Made by a program: the position numbers and the translations under genes
Notes under the pieces: generated by a model
What the model was told of the DNA's origin: nothing
What the model saw: only the letters and a program-made list of their open reading frames with translations
Database searches by the model: none
Shown here: one piece after another, positions 58,601 to 64,000 of the stretch
How positions within the stretch are numbered: position 1 is the stretch's first letter
How the letters are laid out: every line of letters begins with the position of its first letter
Origin: Lagopus muta
Taxonomy: Eukaryota; Chordata; Aves; Galliformes; Phasianidae
Length of the DNA: 64,000 nucleotides
Direction of reading: 5' to 3'
Assembly: GCF_023343835.1 (NCBI RefSeq)
Contig: NC_064434.1
Coordinates: forward strand, 6,739,505 to 6,803,504

Positions 58601-61364
58601 TCAAATACCTGTCCACCTCCTGTGTGACAAATGGAAAAACAAACACACAACACGTTAGCCAAGCAATCATCTTAATTAGTCCACTGATGAAGCTATGCAG
58701 CACAGCTGACCTGATCTGACTGGGCAGCGCTGCCCTCCCTGCCAGCCCTCCCTTCTGCTGCTCCCTCTCTCCTGTTGGCTCCAAGCCCTTCTTTGCATTC
58801 CTCTCCTCTTCCCCCCCTCCCCCCAGGTTATTGGGAAAAGGATTTTTTTTTCCTCTAGCAGTGGCAGCCTGCTGGATTGGGTCAGCCCTGCTGTCCATTA
58901 TTCACAGTCTCACCGCCATCCATCTCATCCACAGAACTAAAGTTAGGTGCAAACGGGCACTCAGCCACTGAAACTCACTGTGAAACTCACATTTAGGGTT
59001 GTCAGTTCAGTTCTGTCCTCAGGAAGTCAGAAGGATGTATTTCTGAATTTAGTTTTCCAGGAATATAGACAACTGACGTTTTATCATAATTCATTGACTT
59101 TTACATACAGAAAACTAACAGCAAGCAAGAGAAAAGAGATCATTTCTTACTCTCACAAAGTAATTTTCTCTGTCTAAGATGGACTGAGCAGAAGCGATGA
59201 TGTCTCTGCTTTCATCAGGAGCCACCTGGCAAAACAGCAAGAAAAGACATGAAGTAAAAGCAGGGAGTTACAGCAGCTGTCAGAATTACCTTAGATCAGA
59301 ATAGTTACTTGAGCTGGGATTTAAGGCATGTTACACCCTAACACAGCTGGCAGAACAGCACAGAGCTCTGTGAGCCTTGCTCTGAATAGACAGATTAAAC
59401 TCAAGTCATGTTTTGGAAGAACAAAAGCGTTCATGTTCATTGTGATCAGCCCAGGCACCTCCTTGGATGCTCCTCACTGGGGCTGTGCCACCACTTGATC
59501 CAGGCCACTTGCTCAAGTGTGTCCAAAACAAAAAACCAAAACCAAATAAACCCCAACATTTAGGTTTCATGTGAAAACTTTCTGAATGTCACGGAACTCA
59601 ACAAAGATACCTCAAAGTGCTCAATAAAACCCACCAGATTAATATTTTCAGTTGTTTGTTCTCCAACAACAAACATAACTCAGACCTACAGAACTTTGCA
59701 AACAACCATCTTTTATTCCTTCCTTCATCCCTTCCATTCTATTCCACTCCTCCACTCGTACCTTCGCACGATAGAAGTCCTTCTGTATCAGCCAGTATCT
59801 GCTAGTATTTGTCTTCCCAGAGAATCTACTGCAATCAAATGTATTTGCTGCGTTGCTCCTTGCTGGTGCTGTGGAGCACCTCTGGATAAATTTAAAAAAA
59901 AAAAAAAAAGGAAAAAGTCTGCATGAAAAACATCTACCTGCTTTATAAAGATCTCATCCAGGTTCCACAGTCAGACTACAGACTGGGATACAAGAAGTTC
60001 ACCTAAGATCCTCATACAATGCTGCCTTGCAAACCTCATTCTCCCAGGGCAAGAATTACAACAAAACATCACTTTAGCAGTTCTCTGCAGTACTTCAGGA
60101 GAAAACATTTCACACACATGAAACAGAAGCACTGGAGATAGGGATATCCCAAGCTAGAGCAATGATTTTAACGGTGAGAGCACTCTTCAAACAGATATAC
60201 ATACAGGTTCAATCCTACATAGCTGTAATGGAAGCAGCTCTTGTGGAACCAGACCACTGCTTACTGGGTCAGCAACCCTTTCATGCATGTATCAGACAGG
60301 CTGTAACATCGTTGCAGCACTGCATTTACTGATGCTTCCACCAGCACTAACGTTTGGGGTTTCTCTGGAAGATTTGCACAGTACTTGGATTCCAGACAGC
60401 CCAACCTACAATAAATGCACAGGAAAGGCAGAGCACATGAATCTTCCCATAATACATATATACTCCATCAGAAGAGGGGTGGCCAGCAGGGACAGGGAGG
60501 TGATTGTCCCCATCAGCTCTGCTCTTGTGAGGCCCCATCTGGAGTACTGTGTCCAGGTCTGGAGCCCACAGTACAAGAAAGACAGGGAGCTGTTGGAGAG
60601 GGTCCAGGGAAAAGCCACGAAGATGATTGGGGGACTGGAGCACCTCCCCTACAAAGGCAGGCTGAGGGAGCTGGGCTTGTTCAGCCTGGAGAAAAGAAGG
60701 CTGCAGTGACCTCACTGCAGCCTTTCAGTACCTAAGGGGAGCCTACAAACAAGAGGGGAATCAACTCTTTGCAAGGGCAGATAACAGCAGGACAAGGGGA
60801 AATGGTTTGAAGTTGAGGGAGGGAGGCTTTAGGTTGGATGTCAGGGGAAGTTCTTTACAGAGAGAGTGGTGAGGTGCTGGAACAGCTGCCCAGAGAGGTC
60901 ATTCAAGGTCACATTGGATGGGGCCCTGGGCAGCCTGGTCTGGTATTAAATGAGGAGGTTGGTGGCCCTGCATGTGGCACAAGGGTTGGAGATTCATGAT
61001 CCCTAAGGTCCCTGCCAACCCTGGCTATTCTGTGATACACATCCCTGAGCATTCATAGGGTGGAGACAAAACCACAGGGATATCCCTGCTCACTGGGATG
61101 CCTGATGATCTCAGGTGCTGGTCAGGGAAGGCAGGTCTGTGGGTACCAGCTGCCAGTGCCAAGAAGGAAATACAGATATAGCCAAATGCCCTGGGTTCTC
61201 AGCTGTACACAAGTTTCATGTTTCATTTTCACTCTTTGCATCAGAATTCACAGCTGAAGGAATGCAGAGCTGCTCACCTGGTACAGCTTGTGCTGACAGA
61301 GTTCTGCTGCAGGTGGTGGACCTGTAGCCTGGGGAGCAGTCTCTGAGCTACGCACAGTATGCAT
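55555..61364 (-). CDS. FAM228B: FAM228 family protein (FAM228B/FAM228A-like), seven coding exons
   Basis: This is a minus-strand gene, convergent with ITSN2 and divergent from PFN4. Joining seven exons with GT/AG introns gives 243 residues. Family hallmarks: [67 protein letters not shown], a CETG motif, and [13 protein letters not shown]228 proteins have no established biochemical role; in mammals they are mostly expressed in testis and ciliated tissue. From memory human has two genes (FAM228A next to ITSN2 and FAM228B head to head with PFN4), whereas only one is visible here between ITSN2 and PFN4, so the A/B assignment is uncertain. The start chosen is the only ATG in the most 5' recognisable exon (61,364); an upstream coding exon is possible. 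The C-terminus is shorter than that of human FAM228B. Confidence 0.87.
55765..55894 (-). CDS. FAM228B: FAM228 exon 6
   Basis: Residues 176-219, [32 protein letters not shown]. The acceptor chosen (ttccttccctcag) is pyrimidine-rich and keeps the frame; it aligns CSSRELQEL with the family's YSIKEFKEV. The donor is gtaaga. Confidence 0.85.
55983..56070 (-). CDS. FAM228B: FAM228 exon 5
   Basis: Residues 147-176, [20 protein letters not shown] then [10 protein letters not shown], matching the family's VTIPPF-x-DPL and CETG motifs. The donor gtagga splits the last Gly codon. Confidence 0.9.
56445..56522 (-). CDS. FAM228B: FAM228 exon 4
   Basis: Residues 121-146, [20 protein letters not shown] then CTDCWK, matching the family's YDP-x-EYDPF segment. 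The acceptor is cttctcctacag; the donor is gtgggg. Confidence 0.9.
58422..58619 (-). CDS. FAM228B: FAM228 exon 3
   Basis: Residues 55-120 (66 codons, phase 0), [32 protein letters not shown], then a basic helix [16 protein letters not shown]. This is the best conserved exon of the gene. The donor is gtatca. The following 1.9 kb intron holds a purine-rich tract (57,270-57,440) and otherwise nothing recognised. Confidence 0.93.
59151..59225 (-). CDS. FAM228B: FAM228 exon 2
   Basis: Residues 30-54 (25 codons, phase 0), [20 protein letters not shown] then NYFVR, with donor gtaaga. It matches the family segment with SIL-x-RENY. The 2.05 kb intron toward exon 1 contains a plus-strand CR1. Confidence 0.88.
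59226..61277 (-). other. FAM228B: FAM228 intron
   Basis: Between exons 1 and 2. Besides the plus-strand CR1 at 60.46-61.04 kb and a poly-A run at 59,890-59,907 I see nothing. Confidence 0.75.
60462..61037 (+). repeat. CR1, about 575 bases, in FAM228 intron
   Basis: From atcagaagaggggtggccag through ctggagtactgtgtccaggt and the 3' region to ggctattctgtgatacaca. It is antisense to FAM228. Confidence 0.92.
61278..61364 (-). CDS. FAM228B: FAM228 exon 1 (coding part)
   Basis: Residues 1-29, [20 protein letters not shown] then ELCQHKLYQ, ending at a gtgagc donor. The exon itself starts at 61,376 after a cag acceptor and stays open upstream of the ATG, so an earlier start cannot be excluded. This segment is poorly conserved and is the least certain part of the model. 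Confidence 0.6.
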
Positions 61365-61904
61365 TGCAGGGGGAGGCTGCAAGAAACATTAAAACATTCC
61401 AAACCATATGAAACTGTTCCATAAACACCAAAAAGCTAGTTGTCCTACAATGCCAGACAAACACACAACAAAGCTCTGTAGGAATTCTAACTGCCAAACA
61501 TACCAACCGTCATTTTGTATCACTGTAAGTGAAAGGAGGGAAACAAAGCATCACGTTTAGAGGCAGATAGTCTGGCACTACCTGTCTGTTCTCATCTCCC
61601 TAAGGAATGGATGGCAAATTTTGTTTCAAAGAACAAAGTGAACCACAAATTACTCCAGAATGCTTCCAGCTTTAAAAACATTTCAGAGTCATCAGGTTCT
61701 GCCTTGTGACTTTCACTTCTTTCCTTTGTGCCTTTCTCAATTACATAAAAGTTACCTTCAAGTAACCGCTACATTCCACAATAGGGATAGCTGCATTTCA
61801 GTGGTTTTTAAAGCCAGTTCTAAGAGATGAAGCTTACGCTAAAGCACCAACACTGAGATCAAGACAGGAAATGCCATCTCCTCCATTATATGTGCACCAG
61901 TATG

Positions 61905-61980
61905 TTTCATAGAATCATAGTACCAGCAAGGTTGGAAAAGACCTCTAAGATCATCCAGTCCAACCACCAACATTTTCCAC
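61905..61980 (-). repeat. Short CR1 3' end
   Basis: gtttcatagaatcatagtacc, ggttggaaaagacctctaag and atccagtccaaccaccaaca, an older subtype upstream of the FAM228 first recognised exon. Confidence 0.8.
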
Positions 61981-62263
61981 TAACATAATACATTTCCTCT
62001 TGCTTCAGGAGTGCTGTTCAGTAGAGCAGAGCATTCTTCCCTCTGCTAAAATACACAGCAGCTCCCCTGTATAATCAATGAATATTAAGATGTGATAATT
62101 ACAAGATAAACAAGAGAGTTTGGCAAAGCAGATAACGATAACAAAAAGAGAATGGATAGAAAGCTTACCCCTATCCTGGGCTCACTTACAAAACTCCAAC
62201 AGAGCTAATCTCCAGAACAGATCCTTCCCCATTGGCTGCCAGCTCTTAAATAGGGCTAGGAGG

Positions 62264-62320
62264 AGTGGAGCCTGGCTCCACCCCTTCTGGCAGCACAGGT
62301 GAATTGCCTTCACCTGTGCT
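62264..62320. repeat. Two adjacent perfect palindromes
   Basis: GTGGAGCC-T-GGCTCCAC at 62,265-62,281, and AGCACAGGTGAA with TTCACCTGTGCT around a five-base loop at 62,292-62,320. The surroundings (62,060-62,420) match no CR1 and include a TTAAATAG box and a CCAATGG (reversed); nothing else recognised. Confidence 0.8.
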
Positions 62321-63009
62321 CCTGTGGCTGACTCACTGCTTGCCTCAGGTGATCAATCAGGGGTTCAGGCCCTGACTCAGCAGTTCCCATACACTCCCCA
62401 AACACGGTTTTGCAGAAACACTGAGAAGGCAGATTTTTGTAAAAAGCAGACAATTGCTTTTTATTCCTCTTGAATGTGGTAAAGTAAGATTATTTGTGTT
62501 TGCATACATAGGTCAAATCCTCACACAGAAGAGGATTTGCACGTTCACGGTTTCCTCTCCTCTCCTTTTTCCCCTCAGAAGAGAAACACTTTATACTGCT
62601 ATACTAAAACTTTTACGTATTAAAACACACCGGAATGAGGACTTTCAAACCCTGTGAAATTCTCAGAAAGGTTTTCCTCCCAAACTTATTGAAGGACCCA
62701 ACGATAGCCGCTCCGAGGCAGCCCACGACCCGGGTACCTCAGCGCCGCCACAGCTGCAGTAAAGCCAGGGCGGCAAAAATGGCGCCGCCCCAGATTGCAT
62801 CACACCACCCATTCCGTATGTTCTTCCGCCTGAGAAAATAGTCCCTCCCCACTACCTCCAGCCTCTCGGAAGAGGAGGGAACCCCCAGGACAGCGATTCG
62901 GCTCCCTGTCCGCAGGGCGGGCACCCAGCGGTGGCCGCCCGGGCTAAAGGGGACGAGGCGGGAAGAAGAGCGGCCAGATCCCTCCGCGCCCGCCGCCAGC
63001 GCTCCGGCA

Positions 63010-63021
63010 GCCCATAGCAAC
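63010..63021. promoter_or_regulatory. Second RFX X-box-like half motif
   Basis: GCCCATAGCAAC reads GTTGCTATGGGC on the minus strand, matching one good X-box half-site (GTTGC) plus the central TATGG. It is weaker than the site at 63,167. Confidence 0.4.
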
Positions 63022-63166
63022 GCGAACGCCCGGTCCAGAGTCACAGGGCGGACCTTTCCACCAATCAGAATGGGAGCGCCTTGCCGAGTGAGCCAATCGG
63101 GAGCCGAGCACGGCCCGCCTCTCGAGTGGGAGCGCTGTGGGCAGCGCAGGCGGCGCTGGGGGCGCA

Positions 63167-63180
63167 GTTGCCCTGGCGAC
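63167..63180. promoter_or_regulatory. RFX X-box-like motif (near-palindrome)
   Basis: GTTGCCCTGGCGAC differs from the symmetric RFX consensus GTTGCCATGGCAAC at two positions. It sits about 68 bases upstream of the PFN4 TATA box. RFX factors activate ciliary and spermatid genes. Confidence 0.6.
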
Positions 63181-63247
63181 GCCTCGCGGGGCTGCGGTTG
63201 CGGGCACGGGGCGGCTCCTGCGGCTATGAAAAACAACCGAGAAATGC

Positions 63248-63255
63248 TATAAAAG
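63248..63255 (+). promoter_or_regulatory. PFN4: TATA box for PFN4
   Basis: A canonical TATAAAAG in the correct orientation, predicting a start near 63,280 and a 5' untranslated exon before the coding exon acceptor at 63,466. Unusual in a CpG-island promoter. Confidence 0.55.
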
Positions 63256-63466
63256 TTAACTTCTGGAGGGGATTTACAGCCATTTTGGCAAAGGGGACCG
63301 TTCTACTGCCGGTCTACTCTGCCGCTCTCTTAGGTTTGGGATTTTTGTTGTCTTATTTTGAGGGTTAGCGTTAGTTGTCGAAAGTCCTAAATTCCTAAGC
63401 AGAATTGGTTTGCGGCTTAAAAGAGGACGAACGTTTATACGTTTACACATCTGTTCCTTCTCACAG

Positions 63467-64000
63467 AACAAATGATCCAACTTCAGGCTTTACTGAAGGA
63501 AAGCCTCATCAGAACAAAGCACGTGGAGAACGCAGCTGCGATCGGCATAAATGAAAGGGAAGTCTGCGCTTCCACCTCTGGCTTCTATGTAAGAAATGGT
63601 AGCTGCGGGGCGACGGCGGCGGGAGGAGCTCAGAGTGGCGGTGCGGGCGGGGAGCTGCGCTGTGCTTTGTGAGCACGTGTGTGTCTGTGCATCCTCTGGC
63701 ATTGAGACGTGCTTTCCTAATCCCTGTGACACCATCACCAAACGGTTTTGACAAGGGTACGCACAGTTCCCATTGGGATGCTCAGAGGAATGTGTTCAGA
63801 AGACTTGCTAACAGAGCCCTAGGGGTTGAGGTAACTTAATTTTAAGTGAACTGTCAAAGAAAGTGGGTGAGTAAACCATGAGTAAAGAGCAGCTCGTCAT
63901 TGTGAAGACGTACATTTTCAGTCCGTAACACTGTGCTGTATGCACACAGGTGCCACCAGAGAACGCCATAAACCTCATCTACGCCTTCTACAAGAACTTG
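63467..64000 (+). CDS. PFN4: Profilin-4 (testis profilin), first two coding exons, truncated by window end
   Basis: This is the small profilin-fold protein of the testis subgroup; PFN4 is divergent, binds phospholipids rather than actin, and works in acrosome and manchette formation in spermatids. Coding starts at ATG 63,472, six bases into an exon after the acceptor ttctcacag, with context aacaaATG. Exon 1 gives MIQLQALLKESLIRTKHVEN, AAAIGINEREVC and STSGFY; a gtaaga donor follows 63,588. After a 361-base intron, the next exon starts at 63,950 with VPPENAINLIYAFYKNL and runs off the window. About 56 of roughly 129 residues are present. The pattern TKHV, INER-x-VCAS and GF-x-V matches PFN4. 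Confidence 0.92.
63472..63588 (+). CDS. PFN4: PFN4 coding exon 1
   Basis: 39 codons, N-terminal helix and first strand of the profilin fold. It ends at Tyr before the gtaaga donor. The exon continues 5' to 63,467 as untranslated sequence. Confidence 0.92.
63950..64000 (+). CDS. PFN4: PFN4 coding exon 2 (partial)
   Basis: 17 codons up to the window edge in phase 0 with exon 1. The acceptor is tgcacacag. The intron before it (63,589-63,949) starts in the GC-rich island shoulder and has nothing else recognisable. Confidence 0.88.
   Translation, partial: MPPENAINLIYAFYKNL

Larger units (their letters stand above)
61377..62699 (-). other. FAM228B: FAM228 5' intron/upstream region
   Basis: Between the first recognised FAM228 exon and the CpG island. 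It contains a short CR1 end (61.9 kb) and the palindrome cluster (62.26 kb). A noncoding or short coding exon could be hidden here; none is recognisable. Confidence 0.55.
62700..63300. promoter_or_regulatory. CpG-island bidirectional promoter of FAM228 and PFN4
   Basis: Base composition changes abruptly here: strongly G+C rich with many CpGs, unlike the AT-rich flanks. It lies between the 5' ends of two divergent genes. Visible elements are a YY1-like AAAATGGCGCC at about 62,777, CCAAT boxes at 63,061 and 63,093, X-box-like motifs at 63,010-63,021 and 63,167-63,180, and TATAAAAG at 63,248. A possible minus-strand 5' noncoding exon donor (gag then gtaccc) lies at 62,738. Transcription starts are inferred. 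Confidence 0.8.

Noticed and set aside
62739-63236. 165-codon minus-strand ORF in the CpG island
   Set aside because: GC-rich DNA has few stop codons by chance; the product is Ala/Gly/Arg/Pro-biased with no family resemblance.

Overview
The window is bird nuclear DNA, most likely from a galliform such as chicken. The evidence is a vertebrate exon-intron gene with short introns, about 20 CR1 LINE fragments in both orientations, and no SINEs or other repeat families that I recognise. It holds most of one large gene and two smaller neighbours in the order ITSN2 (+), a FAM228 gene (-), PFN4 (+). From memory this matches the human 2p23 neighbourhood (ITSN2 - FAM228A/B - PFN4).

ITSN2 (intersectin-2) fills positions 1 to about 54,850. 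I resolved 37 coding exons between 10,773 and 53,550; every junction has GT/AG ends and keeps the frame, giving 1,734 residues plus a stop. The start codon and the first roughly 10 residues (by comparison with human ITSN2) are not in the window, so 1-10,772 is 5' intron. In order, the exons encode EH1 (10.8-13.6 kb), a Ser/Pro/Met-rich linker (14.9-16.9 kb), EH2 (16.8-19.7 kb), a long charged coiled coil (19.8-31.1 kb), five SH3 domains A-E (31.9-37.9 kb), then after a 9.7 kb intron the DH-PH RhoGEF module (47.7-51.9 kb) and a C2 domain (52.0-53.55 kb). The protein links endocytic-site adaptors (EH), dynamin/WASP-type proline-rich ligands (SH3) and Cdc42 activation (DH-PH).

Downstream and convergent, a seven-exon FAM228 gene runs on the minus strand from 61,364 to 55,555 (243 codons as modelled). 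Its other end faces PFN4 (profilin-4, testis type), whose first two coding exons lie at 63,472-63,588 and 63,950-64,000 before the window ends. Between the divergent genes is a GC-rich CpG-island promoter (about 62.7-63.3 kb) with CCAAT boxes, a TATA box and two RFX X-box-like motifs, which suggests shared ciliary/testis control.

I found no bacterial-type operon, CRISPR array, rRNA or tRNA gene. The most unusual items are a candidate alternative 3' exon in the 9.7 kb intron that would create an immediate stop after SH3E (short intersectin isoform) and that carries a three-copy inverted repeat; the near-palindromic X-box in the shared promoter; a decayed CR1 copy keeping endonuclease and reverse transcriptase traces; and a CR1 insertion ending about 25 bases before an SH3A exon.
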